A stretch of 64,000 nt of DNA from Stutzerimonas nitrititolerans (GTDB taxonomy: Bacteria; Pseudomonadota; Gammaproteobacteria; Pseudomonadales; Pseudomonadaceae), in contig NZ_RFFL01000017.1 of the NCBI RefSeq assembly GCF_003696285.1, positions 24,245 to 88,244 on the forward strand. The letters are read 5' to 3'. Positions 53,293 to 63,458 of the stretch are shown piece by piece. A model generated the notes under the pieces. The model was not told where the DNA came from. It saw only the letters and a program-made list of their open reading frames with translations, and ran no database searches. Positions within the stretch are counted from its first letter, which is position 1. Every line of letters begins with the position of its first letter. The position numbers and the translations under genes are program-made.

Positions 53293-54327
53293 ATGAGCGA
53301 ACCCATCCGCCTTACCCAATACAGCCATGGCGCCGGTTGCGGCTGCAAGATCTCGCCCAAGGTGCTGGACGTGATTCTCGCCGGCAGTGGCGCGCAGAAT
53401 CTCGATCCGCGCCTGTGGGTGGGCAACGCATCGCGTGACGATGCCGCGGTGTATGGCATCGACGACGAGCGCGGCGTGGTTTCGACGACCGATTTCTTCA
53501 TGCCCATCGTCGATGACCCCTTCGACTTCGGGCGCATCGCCGCCACCAACGCCATCAGCGACATCTACGCCATGGGCGGCGACCCGCTGATGGCCATCGC
53601 CATTCTCGGCTGGCCGGTGAACGTGCTGCCGCCCGAGGTCGCCCGCGAGGTGATCGCCGGTGGTCGTGCGGTCTGCGATGCTGCGGGCATCCCGCTGGCT
53701 GGCGGGCACTCCATCGATGCGCCCGAGCCCATCTTCGGCCTCGCGGTGACTGGCCTGGTGAACAAAGCGCAAATGAAGCGCAACGACACCGCTTCGGTGG
53801 GCTGCAAGCTCTATCTGACCAAGCCATTGGGCATCGGCATCCTGACCACGGCCGAGAAGAAGGCCAAGTTGCGGGCCGAGGATGTCGGCCGTGCCCGTGA
53901 CTGGATGTGCACGCTCAATACCCCCGGCAGCCGCTTCGGCAAGCTCGACAGCGTGCGCGCCATGACCGACGTCACCGGCTTCGGCCTGCTCGGGCACCTG
54001 GTGGAGATGGCCGATGGCAGCGGCGTGACGGCGCGCATCGACTATGCACGGGTGCCGCGTCTCGAGGGTGTCGAATACTACCTGGAGCAGGGCTGCGTGC
54101 CGGGCGGTACCGGGCGCAATTTCGACAGCTATGGCGAGCGCATCGCCACGCTGGACGAGGCACACAGGCAGTTGCTCTGCGATCCGCAGACCAGCGGCGG
54201 GCTGCTGGTCGCCGTGGCGCCCGAGGGCGAGGCGGAGTTCCTGGCCGTGGCAGGCGAGCTCGGCCTGAAGCTGGAGCCGATCGGCGAGCTGGTCGAAGCC
54301 GGTACCTTCGCGGTCGAGGTTCGCTGA
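53293..54327 (+). CDS. selD: Selenophosphate synthase
   Basis: The 344-residue enzyme makes selenophosphate from selenide and ATP. The glycine-rich N-terminus GAGCGCKI holds the catalytic Cys16 (Cys, not Sec) and Lys19. Later blocks are [19 protein letters not shown] and [12 protein letters not shown]. It overlaps selU by one base (TGATG). This pair serves tRNA 2-selenouridine; no selA or selB for selenocysteine lies in the window. Confidence 0.96.
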   Translation: MSEPIRLTQYSHGAGCGCKISPKVLDVILAGSGAQNLDPRLWVGNASRDDAAVYGIDDERGVVSTTDFFMPIVDDPFDFGRIAATNAISDIYAMGGDPLMAIAILGWPVNVLPPEVAREVIAGGRAVCDAAGIPLAGGHSIDAPEPIFGLAVTGLVNKAQMKRNDTASVGCKLYLTKPLGIGILTTAEKKAKLRAEDVGRARDWMCTLNTPGSRFGKLDSVRAMTDVTGFGLLGHLVEMADGSGVTARIDYARVPRLEGVEYYLEQGCVPGGTGRNFDSYGERIATLDEAHRQLLCDPQTSGGLLVAVAPEGEAEFLAVAGELGLKLEPIGELVEAGTFAVEVR

Positions 54328-55439
54328 TGCGCAGTGACACCGACAACTACCGCGCGCTGTTCCTCAATGACGTCCCCATGATGGATGCGCGGGCACCGGT
54401 GGAGTTCGCCAAGGGCGCCTTTCCCGGGGTCGTGAACCTGCCGCTGATGACCGATCTCGAACGGCAGAAGGTCGGCACCTGCTTCAAGCAGCATGGGCAG
54501 ACGGCGGCCATCGAGCTTGGCAACCAGTTGGTCAGCGGCAGAACCAAGGACGAGCGGATTCAGGCCTGGGCCGATTTCGCCCGGAACAATCCGCAGGGCT
54601 ACATCTACTGTTTCCGTGGCGGGCTTCGTTCGCAGATCGTCCAGCAATGGCTGAAGACCGAGGCGGGTATCGACTACCCGCGGGTGACCGGCGGCTACAA
54701 GGCGATGCGGCATTTCCTGCTCGACTCCCTCGAACAGGCGGCCGCCAACGAGGACTTCATTCTGGTCGGCGGCATGACCGGCACCGGCAAGACCGAAGTG
54801 CTGGCGCGCCTGGATCACAGCGTCGATCTGGAAGGGCTGGCCAATCACCGAGGTTCGAGTTTCGGCAAACGCGCCACCCCACAGCCGGCGCAGATCGATT
54901 TCGAGAATGCCCTGGCGATTCGCCTGTTGAAGATGCAGGCGGCCGGCACCCGGCAGTTCGTTCTCGAAGACGAAGCCCGTCTGGTGGGGCGCTGCTCGAT
55001 TCCGCTGGCGCTGTTCCAGGGCATGCAACGTTATCCGCTGGTGTGGCTGGAGGACAGCCTCGAAGGCCGCGTCACGCGGATCCTGAAGGACTACGTGATC
55101 GATCTCTGTGCCGAGTTCGTTGTCGAACAGGGTGAGGAGGGCTTCGCTGCATTCGCCGAACGTCTGCAGCAGAGTCTGGACAATATCCACAAGCGGCTCG
55201 GCGGCGAGAACTACAAGCGCCTGGCGGCGATCATGGACCAGGCGCTCGCCGAGCAGGCCCGCAGCGGCTCGGTCGACCTGCATCGCGAATGGATAGAGGC
55301 ATTGCTGAGGGACTACTACGACCCGATGTACGTCTATCAGCGTCAGAACAAGGCCTCGCGAATCGAATTCGCGGGCGAACAGGATGCCGTAGTGGAATTC
55401 CTCCGGCAGCGAGCGACACAAGTGAACCCGAGGACGTGA
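54327..55439 (+). CDS. selU: tRNA 2-selenouridine synthase (MnmH/YbbB)
   Basis: The 370-residue enzyme has an N-terminal rhodanese domain with catalytic Cys95 in YCFRGGLRS and a C-terminal P-loop domain with [10 protein letters not shown] at 148-157. It converts 2-thiouridine at tRNA position 34 to 2-selenouridine, via geranylated intermediate, using SelD's product. The Tus relay earlier in the window makes the 2-thiouridine substrate. Coupled to selD by TGATG. Confidence 0.96.
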   Translation: MRSDTDNYRALFLNDVPMMDARAPVEFAKGAFPGVVNLPLMTDLERQKVGTCFKQHGQTAAIELGNQLVSGRTKDERIQAWADFARNNPQGYIYCFRGGLRSQIVQQWLKTEAGIDYPRVTGGYKAMRHFLLDSLEQAAANEDFILVGGMTGTGKTEVLARLDHSVDLEGLANHRGSSFGKRATPQPAQIDFENALAIRLLKMQAAGTRQFVLEDEARLVGRCSIPLALFQGMQRYPLVWLEDSLEGRVTRILKDYVIDLCAEFVVEQGEEGFAAFAERLQQSLDNIHKRLGGENYKRLAAIMDQALAEQARSGSVDLHREWIEALLRDYYDPMYVYQRQNKASRIEFAGEQDAVVEFLRQRATQVNPRT

Positions 55440-55440
55440 C

Positions 55441-55719
55441 ATGAAGAACTGGATCTGGCTATCAATGCTGGCAATCGCCCTGACCGGTTGTGCCGGCAAG
55501 ACCGACTATCGCAACAGCTGCGCCACGCAACTGGATGCGGCCTGGCAGGAGCAGAGCCTCGCCGAGGCCGAAGGCTTTGCCGGCACCGTGAGCTATTCCA
55601 AGGCCCTGGCGCTGCTCACCGGCGCCAAGACCCAGCAGCAGTTCGAAGCCTTCCGTGGCTGCACCGAAAAGGCCAAGAAAGCGCGCTTCTATCTGCGCGA
55701 GTCCCGCGCCGGTCGTTGA
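55441..55719 (+). CDS. Small putative lipoprotein
   Basis: The 92-residue protein has a signal peptide with lipobox LTGC (Cys17) and then a short helical domain with TQLDAAWQEQSLAEAEGFAG and an RESRAGR tail. It starts 2 bp after the selU stop. Its 3' end overlaps the converging P-type ATPase gene by 31 bp. Function unknown; it is probably anchored in the outer membrane because Ala follows the Cys. Confidence 0.75.
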   Translation: MKNWIWLSMLAIALTGCAGKTDYRNSCATQLDAAWQEQSLAEAEGFAGTVSYSKALALLTGAKTQQQFEAFRGCTEKAKKARFYLRESRAGR

Positions 55720-58454
55720 CCGATCTCGCCAGGTAAGGCGGATATCCGGGCTAGGGTCGGGCTATGGCGGAAGCGGCGGATGAGCCATTTCTCCAGCTCC
55801 GACCCGATCAACACCAGCGAGGCGGCTCCGAGGACACGCAGCCAGTCCTGGAGTCCCAGCGCCGTCGAGCCGAACAGGTTCTGCAGCGGCGTGCTGTAGG
55901 TGTAGAGCAGCTGCAGGGCGGCGCAGACGGCGATGCTCAGCAACACCCAGGAGTTGCCCAGAAGACCTTCGCGGTTGAGCACCGAACTGAACACGTGGCG
56001 GCTGCACAACAGGTAGAGCATCTCGCCGACCACCACCACGTTGACGGCCAGGGTACGGGCGTGTTCCAGAGATGTGCCACGTTCGAGTTCCCAGAGAAAC
56101 AGGCCCAGGGCGCCGGCCGCCATCAGCAGCGAGACCATCACCACCCGCCAGACGAAAAACCCCGAGAGCAGCGCTTCCGATGGCGGCCGCGGCGGGCGGC
56201 GCATGATGCCGCGCTCGGTGGGTTCGGCGGCCAGCGCCAGGCTCAGGGTGCTGGAGGTCACCATGTTGATCCACAGCACCTGTACCGGCGTCAGCGGCAG
56301 CGCGAACTGGAATAGGATCGCGGCGATCACGATCAGCGCCTCGCCGCCGTTGGTGGGGAGCATGAAGAGGATGAATTTCTTCAGGTTGTCATAGACCGCG
56401 CGGCCCTCGCGCACCGCGTTGCCGATGGTGGCGAAGTTGTCGTCTGCCAGCACGATATCGGCGGCGTCCTTGGCCGCTTCGGTGCCCTTGCAGCCCATGG
56501 CCACGCCCACGTCGGCGCGCTTGAGTGCCGGCGCGTCGTTGACGCCGTCGCCGGTCATCGCCACCACTTCGCCGCAGGCCTGCATGGCGCTGACCAGGCG
56601 CAGCTTGTGTTCGGGACTGGCGCGGGCGAATACGTCGATTTCCAGCACTACCTGACGCAGCGCCGCGTCGTCCATCAGCGCCAGTTCCGCGCCGGTCAAC
56701 GCCGGCTTGCCGACCCCGATGCCCAGCTGGGCGCCGATGACCCTGGCGGTGTCGGCATGGTCGCCGGTGATCATCTTCACGCGGATGCCGGCCGCATGGC
56801 ATTCGGCGACCGCCGCGATGGCCTCGGTGCGTGGAGGATCGATGATGCCGACCAGCGCCAGCAGAGTGAAACCGCCCAGGTCGATATCCTCGAAGCCCAG
56901 CAGGCGTTGCTCGTCATCGACGCTTTTCTCGGCGAGCGCCAGCAGGCGCAGGCCACGCGCGGCAAGGTCGGTGATGCGGCGTCGCCAGTAGTCGGGGGCC
57001 AGCGGCTCATCGCCGGAGAGACCGCGCTGCTGGTTGCACATTTCCAGCAGGCGTTCGGGCGCGCCCACTACGAAGATGTGCGTGTGCCCGCTGCCATGGT
57101 GATTGAGGCTGGCGCGAAAACGGTGTTCGGATTCGAAGGGAATGCTGTCGCGGCACGCCCAGTTCGTGCTTTCGGTCGTTGCCTCCAGACCGGCCTTGCC
57201 GGCCAGCACCAGCAGCGCCGCCTCGGTCGGGTCGCCTTCCACTTGCCAGCCGCCGTCGATTTCGCGTAGCCGGGCGTCGTTGCACAACAGCCCGGTGCGA
57301 GCGACGTCGAGCAGCAATCGCCGGTCATCGGCAGCCAGCGGCTGGCCATCGCGGCTGAATTTGCCGAGCGCGGCGTAACCGACGCCGCTGACCTGGTATT
57401 GGCGGTCCGCGCAGACCAGGTGTTGCACGGTCATTTCGTTGCGGGTGAGGGTGCCGGTCTTGTCCGAGCAGATCACCGTCACCGAGCCCAGCGTCTCGAC
57501 GGCTGGCAGCTGCCGCACGATCGCCTGCCTGCGCGCCATGCGCTGGACGCCGATGGCGAGCATCACGGTCATGATCGCCGGCAGCCCTTCGGGGATCGCC
57601 GAGGCGGTCAGGGCCACCGCCATCATGAACATTTCCCCTGGCGGGTGGCCGCGCCAGAGCGTACCCAGCACGAAGGTGGCCGCGACCATCAACAGGATGA
57701 CCGCCGCCAGCCAGCGGCCGAAGCGGTCGATCTGCCGCAGCAAGGGCGTGGATATGGCCTGCACCTGGGTCAGCATCCGGTTGATCCGGCCCAGCTCGGT
57801 GTCCGCACCGGTGGCTACCACCAGGCCGCTGGCCTGGCCATACACAACCAGGGTGCCGGACCAGGCCATGCCGCTGCGATCGCCAAGCGGGGCGTCCGGC
57901 TCGACGGCATCGGCGGTCTTCTCCATGGGCAGCGATTCGCCGGTCAGCGCCGCTTCCTCGACCCGCAGGTTGCGTACCTCCAGCAGGCGCAGATCGGCCG
58001 GCACCTTGTCGCCCGAGGCCAGCAGCACGATATCGCCGGGCACCAGTTTGCCGGCATCGACCTCCACCCGCTTGCCGTCGCGCAGGACCGTGGCGCGGGT
58101 CGACAGCAGCTTGCGAATGCTGTCGAGCGCCGACGCCGCCTTGCCTTCCTGGATGAAACCGATCACCGCGTTGACCAGCACGGCGGCGAAGATCACCGCG
58201 GTATCGACCCAGTGGCCGAGCAGGGCGGTGACCACCGAGGCGAACAGCATGATGTAGAGCAGGACGTTGTGAAACTGGTGCAGGAAACGTATCAGCGGCC
58301 CGCGCGGCTTGATGCCGGGCAGCTGGTTGGCGCCGTAGCGCTGCAGTCGCCGGTCGGCTTCGTCGCCGGTGAGCCCTTCCGGCTGGCAATCGAGATGTGC
58401 CAGGCACTGTTCGGCGCGAAGGGCGTGCCAGAGGGCTTTGTCCGCGGGTTCCAT
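55689..58454 (-). CDS. Cation-transporting P-type ATPase (P2 type)
   Basis: The 921-residue pump has an N-terminal cation-ATPase domain, the A-domain TGES (171-174), the M4 motif IPEGLP, the phosphorylation site DKTGTLT (331-337) and the hinge TGDGVNDAPALKRADVG. About ten helices are predicted. The PEGLP motif fits Ca2+/Mn2+ or Na+ pumps more than heavy-metal pumps, but M6 has NMVTSS rather than the usual NLVTDG, so the ion is uncertain. The start at 58454 is chosen over an open extension. It overlaps the lipoprotein gene tail-to-tail. Confidence 0.9.
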   Translation of the reverse strand: MEPADKALWHALRAEQCLAHLDCQPEGLTGDEADRRLQRYGANQLPGIKPRGPLIRFLHQFHNVLLYIMLFASVVTALLGHWVDTAVIFAAVLVNAVIGFIQEGKAASALDSIRKLLSTRATVLRDGKRVEVDAGKLVPGDIVLLASGDKVPADLRLLEVRNLRVEEAALTGESLPMEKTADAVEPDAPLGDRSGMAWSGTLVVYGQASGLVVATGADTELGRINRMLTQVQAISTPLLRQIDRFGRWLAAVILLMVAATFVLGTLWRGHPPGEMFMMAVALTASAIPEGLPAIMTVMLAIGVQRMARRQAIVRQLPAVETLGSVTVICSDKTGTLTRNEMTVQHLVCADRQYQVSGVGYAALGKFSRDGQPLAADDRRLLLDVARTGLLCNDARLREIDGGWQVEGDPTEAALLVLAGKAGLEATTESTNWACRDSIPFESEHRFRASLNHHGSGHTHIFVVGAPERLLEMCNQQRGLSGDEPLAPDYWRRRITDLAARGLRLLALAEKSVDDEQRLLGFEDIDLGGFTLLALVGIIDPPRTEAIAAVAECHAAGIRVKMITGDHADTARVIGAQLGIGVGKPALTGAELALMDDAALRQVVLEIDVFARASPEHKLRLVSAMQACGEVVAMTGDGVNDAPALKRADVGVAMGCKGTEAAKDAADIVLADDNFATIGNAVREGRAVYDNLKKFILFMLPTNGGEALIVIAAILFQFALPLTPVQVLWINMVTSSTLSLALAAEPTERGIMRRPPRPPSEALLSGFFVWRVVMVSLLMAAGALGLFLWELERGTSLEHARTLAVNVVVVGEMLYLLCSRHVFSSVLNREGLLGNSWVLLSIAVCAALQLLYTYSTPLQNLFGSTALGLQDWLRVLGAASLVLIGSELEKWLIRRFRHSPTLARISALPGEIGQRPARDSRR

Positions 58455-58610
58455 AGGCAGGATTCCGGCTTGGAAATGAACGACCCTACTTAACGTGCGG
58501 CTTTCCAGGCAAGACCTGGTTCGCATGCTTTGTCAGTAAAGATTGCCGTTGCTTGGCGTGCCGCCGGCGCGCCAGTAGGATCGCCGGACTGACTGGGGAA
58601 GGGGTGTTTC

Positions 58611-59528
58611 ATGCGTGCGAAGCTCGAGGCCTGTCTGGCCGGCGTCAACCAGATCGTGCTCGGCAAGGAGCCACAGGTGCGGCTGGCGCTGACCTGCCTG
58701 CTGGCGCGTGGGCATCTGCTGGTCGAAGACCTGCCCGGCATGGGCAAGACCACGCTCAGCCACGCCCTGGCGCAGATACTGGGGCTCGAGTTCCAGCGCA
58801 TCCAGTTCACCTCCGATCTGTTGCCGGGCGACATTCTCGGGACCTCGGTGTTCGACAAGGACAGCGGCCAGTTCGTGTTCCACCCGGGGCCGATCTTCGC
58901 CGAGCTGGTGCTGGCCGACGAGATCAATCGCGCCACCCCGAAAAGCCAGAGTGCCCTGCTCGAGGCGATGGAGGAGGGCCAGGTGACCATCGAGGGCGCC
59001 ACGCGACCCTTGCCCGAACCCTTCTTCGTGATCGCCACGCAGAACCCGGTCAGTTCCGGCGGCACCTTCGCCTTGCCGGAATCGCAGCTCGACCGTTTCC
59101 TCATGCGCCTGTCCCTGGGCTATCCGGCGCAGGCGGCGGAAAGGGCACTGCTGCTCGGCGATTCGCGCCGCGCGTTGCTGACCCGCCTGGAGCCCTTGCT
59201 CGATCACGCCGGCTTGCTGGCGATTCAACAGGCGGTGACCGAGGTACGGGTGAGTGATGCGCTGGTCGATTACGTGCTGCGGCTGGTGGAAGCCACGCGG
59301 ACCCAGCCGCAGTTCGCCTGGGGCCTGTCGCCGCGCGCCAGCCTGGCGTTGCTGGCCGCAGCGCGCGCCTGGGCATTCGTCGACGGCCGCGACTACGTGA
59401 TACCGGAAGACGTGCAGGCGGTGCTGCCCGCGGTGGTCGGCCATCGTCTGCGCGAGCGCAGCGACCCCACCGGCCATGGCGGTGGCGCGCTGGTGAACTG
59501 GTTGCTGCGCGAGGTGCCTGCGCTCTGA
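58611..59528 (+). CDS. MoxR-family AAA+ ATPase
   Basis: The 305-residue ATPase has Walker A DLPGMGKTTLS (GMGKT at 43-47), Walker B LVLADEINRATPKSQSALLEAMEE and sensor 1 VIATQNPVSSGGTF. MoxR ATPases remodel partners such as VWA proteins. The next two genes are DUF58 and TgpA, a common triad in proteobacteria thought to act on cell-surface processes. Confidence 0.93.
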   Translation: MRAKLEACLAGVNQIVLGKEPQVRLALTCLLARGHLLVEDLPGMGKTTLSHALAQILGLEFQRIQFTSDLLPGDILGTSVFDKDSGQFVFHPGPIFAELVLADEINRATPKSQSALLEAMEEGQVTIEGATRPLPEPFFVIATQNPVSSGGTFALPESQLDRFLMRLSLGYPAQAAERALLLGDSRRALLTRLEPLLDHAGLLAIQQAVTEVRVSDALVDYVLRLVEATRTQPQFAWGLSPRASLALLAAARAWAFVDGRDYVIPEDVQAVLPAVVGHRLRERSDPTGHGGGALVNWLLREVPAL

Positions 59529-59562
59529 TGGGCAGGTCCGCAGCTCATCTGGAGCGTGCAGC

Positions 59563-60525
59563 ATGAGATTCCTGCCGCGCTTTCGCGAACGCTGGCTGCT
59601 GCGACGCATTCCGCCCGCGTCCAGCGTACGTCTCGACCAGCGGCGAATCTTCATCATGCCCACCGCGGTTGGCGTGGCGTTCGTCGTGGCGCTGCTGCTG
59701 ATGCTGGTGGCGGCCATGAACTACCAGAACAGCCTGGCCTATGCGCTGACCTTCCTGCTCGGCTCGGTGTTCCTCGTCGCCATCGTGCATACCTGGCGCA
59801 ACCTGGCGGGCCTGGTACTGCAGGCGGGCGGCTCGATACCGGTCTTTGTCGGCGAACAGGCGCGGCTGCAGGTTCGGCTGGAAAGCCGCGGGCGCATGCA
59901 CCAGGCGGTGGCGGTGGGCTGGCCGATAAGCGGCCTGCAGCTCACCGACGTACCGGCTGGCGGCATCCGCGAGCTGGAGCTGATGCTGCCGACGACTCGC
60001 CGCGGCTGGCTGCGACCCGGACGCTTGCGGGTCGAGAGCCGTTTCCCGTTGGGCATACTGGTGGCCTGGACATGGGTCGACCTGCAACTGGCCGCATTGA
60101 TCTATCCCCAGCCGGTGGAAGGCGAGCTGCCGCTGAGTGCCGGAGCAACGGATGACGAAAGCACTGGCGCGCGCATCCAGGGCGGTGGCGTGGACGACTA
60201 CCAGGGGCTCAGGTCGTGGCAGCCGGGCGACTCGAGACGGCGCCTGCACTGGAAAGCCTTCTCGCGCGGCCAGGGTCTGCTGGTCAAGGATTTCGCCGCC
60301 CTGGCCGGGCACGAACCCTTGCTCGATCTGGGGTTGCTCGACGGCGATCTCGAGGCGCGACTCTCCCTGCTTTGCCACGGGGTGATCGAACTGTCCGCCC
60401 GGCAGCAGCCGTTCGCCTTGCGACTCGAAGACCGGCAGATCGGTCCCGATAGCGGGCAGCGCCATCGCGACGAGTGCCTGCGGGCGCTGGCGCTGTTCGG
60501 CCTGCCGACAGGGAAGGCGCCATGA
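59563..60525 (+). CDS. DUF58 family membrane-anchored protein
   Basis: The 320-residue protein has two helices near the N-terminus (FIMPTAVGVAFVVALLLMLVAAM and YALTFLLGSVFLVAI regions) and a C-terminal domain with the DUF58 signature DDYQGLRSWQPGDSRRRLHWKAFSR-like residues. It usually pairs with MoxR. It overlaps tgpA by 4 nt, so the operon is moxR-DUF58-tgpA. Confidence 0.9.
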   Translation: MRFLPRFRERWLLRRIPPASSVRLDQRRIFIMPTAVGVAFVVALLLMLVAAMNYQNSLAYALTFLLGSVFLVAIVHTWRNLAGLVLQAGGSIPVFVGEQARLQVRLESRGRMHQAVAVGWPISGLQLTDVPAGGIRELELMLPTTRRGWLRPGRLRVESRFPLGILVAWTWVDLQLAALIYPQPVEGELPLSAGATDDESTGARIQGGGVDDYQGLRSWQPGDSRRRLHWKAFSRGQGLLVKDFAALAGHEPLLDLGLLDGDLEARLSLLCHGVIELSARQQPFALRLEDRQIGPDSGQRHRDECLRALALFGLPTGKAP

Positions 60526-62534
60526 GCGCACGGCCTGGAATACCTCGCAATGGCCTGATCTGGCTGCTGGTGGCGCAGGTGCTGGTGATACTGCCGCACC
60601 TGGGGCATCTGCCGTTGTGGATCACCGCGTTGTGGCTGGCATGCGCCTCCTGGCGAATCCAGATCTTCCGCATGCGCGCCCGCTATCCGAATGGCTGGAC
60701 CAAGGCGGCGATGATGATCGGTGCCGGTTTCGGCGTGTATTTCTCGCGCGGCAGCCTGGTCGGGCTGGAAGCCGGCGTGGTGCTGCTGATCGCCGCCTTC
60801 ATCCTCAAGCTGGTGGAGATGCGCACGCGGCGCGACGGCCTGGTGCTGGTATTCCTCGGTTTCTTCGCGGTGGTGACCAGCTACCTCTTCGAGGACAGCC
60901 TGGTGGCCGGCGTGTACAGCCTGCTGCCCGTCATCGCGTTGCTGGCCGCGATGATCGGCCTGCAGCAGAACAGCCTGGCCGGGCGCCCCTGGCCTACCTT
61001 GCGCCTGGCCGGCAGCTTGCTGCTCCAGGCGCTGCCGATCATGCTGGTGCTGTTCGTGCTGTTTCCGCGACTCGGCCCGCTGTGGTCGCTTCCGCAACCG
61101 AGGGAGCGGGCCGTATCGGGGCTGGCCGACAGCATGGCACCGGGCGATATCGCCGAGTTGAGCCGATCGGGCGCGCTGGCCTTTCGGGCCAGCTTCGAGG
61201 GACCGATTCCGGAGCGCGATCGCCTGTACTGGCGCGCGGTCACCTTCGAGCGTTTCGACGGCAAGCGCTGGTCCCAGTCCTTCGCTTCGCAACTGCCGCA
61301 ACCACCGCAGTGGCAACGCCAGGGCGAGTCGCTGAACTACAGCATCGTCATGCAGCCGAGCGGGCGGCCCTGGCTGTATGCGCTGGATGTGCCGCAAGTC
61401 GAAAACGACGGCACGCGGATGATGGCTGATTTTCATCTGGAGCGCCGGCAGCCGGTGGACAAGCCGCTGCTCTATCAACTGACGTCATGGCCTGAATCGC
61501 TGCGCGAAGCGAGTGCAGCGCCCGCCAGTCTTGAGCGGGCCTTGCAACTGCCCGCCGAGGGCAACCCACGCAGCCGCGCCTGGGCCGTGGAGCTGCGCCG
61601 TGCTCACCAGGACCCCGAGGCCGTGGTTCAGGCATTGCTCCGGCATTTCAATCGCGAGCCCTTCGGCTACACCCTCAAGCCGCCCGCGGTGGGTGCGGAT
61701 ATCGTCGACGGTTTCCTGTTCCAGACACGCAATGGCTTCTGCATCCACTTTGCCGGGGCCATGACCTTCGTGTTGCGCGCAGCCGGCATTCCCGCGAGAG
61801 TGGTTGCCGGTTATCAGGGCGGTGAAGTCAACTCGGCCGGCAACTACCTGAGCGTGCACCAGTTCGATGCCCATGCCTGGCTGGAATACTGGGTAGCCGG
61901 GCGCGGCTGGGTGAGCGTCGATCCCACTTTCCAGGTGGCACCGGAGCGTATCGAGCAGGGGCTGGAGCAGGCGCTGGCGGATGAACAGAGCTTCCTCGAG
62001 GGCTCGCCGATGTCACTGATGCGCTACCGCGATATCGGCTGGCTCAACTCGCTGCGCCACGGCTGGGACAACCTCAACTATGGCTGGCAGCGCTGGGTGC
62101 TCAGCTATCAGGGCGAACGCCAGCGCGACATCCTGCAGGGCCTGTTCGGCCCGCTCGACTGGCGCAAGCTGGGGGTGGCGATGGTCGCCATCGTGTTCCT
62201 GATGGTCATGTTGCTGGTGCTGCTGTCGGTCAAACCCTGGCGCTACGAGCGCGACCCGCAACAGCGGTTGTTCGGCCGTTTCGAGCGTTTGCTGGCGCGC
62301 CATGGGGTCATTCGCCTGAAGGGTGAGGGAGCACGTGCCTTCGCCACGCGCGCGGCGCAGCAGCTGCCGGGGCAGGCCGAGAGCCTGATGGCATTCGTGG
62401 AACTGTACGAGCGCCAGCGCTACGCAGGGCAGGTGTCGGACACCGCCATGCTCAGGGCGTCGCTCGCCAGGCTGCGGGGGCAACTGCCCTGGCGCCCGGC
62501 CGGGCTACTGGCCGCGCATACCGAACGGGAATGA
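60522..62534 (+). CDS. tgpA: Membrane transglutaminase-like protein TgpA
   Basis: The 670-residue protein has about six N-terminal helices, a periplasmic transglutaminase-core domain (about 370-475) with the triad Cys408 (NGFCIHFAGAM), His451 (HAWLEYW) and Asp467 (SVDPTF), and a final helix (VAIVFLMVMLLVLLSV) before a cytosolic tail. TgpA of P. aeruginosa has been reported as essential. It is last in the moxR-DUF58-tgpA run. The ATG lies in the previous stop. Confidence 0.92.
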   Translation: MSARPGIPRNGLIWLLVAQVLVILPHLGHLPLWITALWLACASWRIQIFRMRARYPNGWTKAAMMIGAGFGVYFSRGSLVGLEAGVVLLIAAFILKLVEMRTRRDGLVLVFLGFFAVVTSYLFEDSLVAGVYSLLPVIALLAAMIGLQQNSLAGRPWPTLRLAGSLLLQALPIMLVLFVLFPRLGPLWSLPQPRERAVSGLADSMAPGDIAELSRSGALAFRASFEGPIPERDRLYWRAVTFERFDGKRWSQSFASQLPQPPQWQRQGESLNYSIVMQPSGRPWLYALDVPQVENDGTRMMADFHLERRQPVDKPLLYQLTSWPESLREASAAPASLERALQLPAEGNPRSRAWAVELRRAHQDPEAVVQALLRHFNREPFGYTLKPPAVGADIVDGFLFQTRNGFCIHFAGAMTFVLRAAGIPARVVAGYQGGEVNSAGNYLSVHQFDAHAWLEYWVAGRGWVSVDPTFQVAPERIEQGLEQALADEQSFLEGSPMSLMRYRDIGWLNSLRHGWDNLNYGWQRWVLSYQGERQRDILQGLFGPLDWRKLGVAMVAIVFLMVMLLVLLSVKPWRYERDPQQRLFGRFERLLARHGVIRLKGEGARAFATRAAQQLPGQAESLMAFVELYERQRYAGQVSDTAMLRASLARLRGQLPWRPAGLLAAHTERE

Positions 62535-62617
62535 CCTGCCATTAGGCAGTTTCGATCATGTCCGCTGCCTTCCGCTCGGCATTAAGATGGCGTGCATAAC
62601 GACAACCAGAGGTAGCC

Positions 62618-63415
62618 ATGACTCTTTCCGAGTTGCTGCAATGCGTGCGTGAAACGCCCCAGAACATGCAGGTTCCCGCGAGCTGGGGCCAGGGCCGTGC
62701 CGGTTTCGGTGGCCTGGCCGCCGCGCTGGTGTACGAGGCCATGCTGGCGAAAGTGCCGCAGGGGCGTCCTGTGCGCTCGCTGGCGATCACCTTCGTCGGT
62801 CCGCTGCAGGTCGATACCCCGGTGAGCTTCGAAGCCGAGGTACTGCGCGAGGGCAAGGCGGTGAGCCAGATGCTCGGCCGTGCCGTGCAGAATGGCCAGG
62901 TGGTCACCCTCGTACAGGGCAGTTTCGGCGCCTCGCGCGATTCGGTCGTCGAGGTAGCTGCCGAGCCGGCACCGGCGATACCGCCGCTCGAACAATGCCA
63001 GTCGTTGCCCTATTTGCCGGGAGTGACGCCCGAGTTCACCCGGCACCTGGAGATGCGCTGGGGCATCGGTGGGCTACCGTTCTCGGGCAACACCTCGCGC
63101 GAAATGGGCGGTTGGGTCCGCCAGCGAGGCGAGGTGGAGCGCGAGACGCTGACGGTGTCGCACCTGCTGGCGCTGGTGGATGCCTGGCCGCCGGCCGTAC
63201 TGCCGCATCTGAAGAGCTTCGCACCGGCCAGTTCGCTGACCTGGACCATCGAGTTCGTGCAGCCCTTGCCCCGTCTGGATACGCACGACTGGTGCCAGTA
63301 TCGCGCAGTGATCGAGCACGCACGCGAGGGTTATGGGCACTGCGCGGCCGCCTTGTGGAATGCCGAGGGCGAGCTGATAGCGCTGAGCCGGCAGACGGTG
63401 ACGGTGTTCGGATAA
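62618..63415 (+). CDS. Thioesterase-family protein, double-hotdog fold
   Basis: The 265-residue protein resembles TesB-like acyl-CoA thioesterases: GQGRAGFGGLAAALVYEAM near the start and a second hotdog half with VSHLLALVDAWPPAVL and LTWTIEFVQPLP. The Asp in the second half is a candidate active residue. Substrate unknown. It follows tgpA by 83 bp and converges on the chemoreceptor gene. Confidence 0.83.
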   Translation: MTLSELLQCVRETPQNMQVPASWGQGRAGFGGLAAALVYEAMLAKVPQGRPVRSLAITFVGPLQVDTPVSFEAEVLREGKAVSQMLGRAVQNGQVVTLVQGSFGASRDSVVEVAAEPAPAIPPLEQCQSLPYLPGVTPEFTRHLEMRWGIGGLPFSGNTSREMGGWVRQRGEVERETLTVSHLLALVDAWPPAVLPHLKSFAPASSLTWTIEFVQPLPRLDTHDWCQYRAVIEHAREGYGHCAAALWNAEGELIALSRQTVTVFG

Positions 63416-63424
63416 GGCACGATG

Positions 63425-63452
63425 GCCTCGAAGAAGCACGCTCCTTCGAGGC
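63425..63452. terminator. Possible bidirectional terminator hairpin
   Basis: GCCTCGAAG (63425-63433) pairs with CTTCGAGGC (63444-63452) around a 10-nt loop between two converging genes. No T run is present, so it may be a weak or rho-assisted terminator. Confidence 0.45.
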
Positions 63453-63458
63453 TCGCGG

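Noticed and set aside
55751..55760. CTAGGGTCGG near the ATPase end as another repeat arm
   Set aside because: Only the first eight bases match the family and there is no partner arm.
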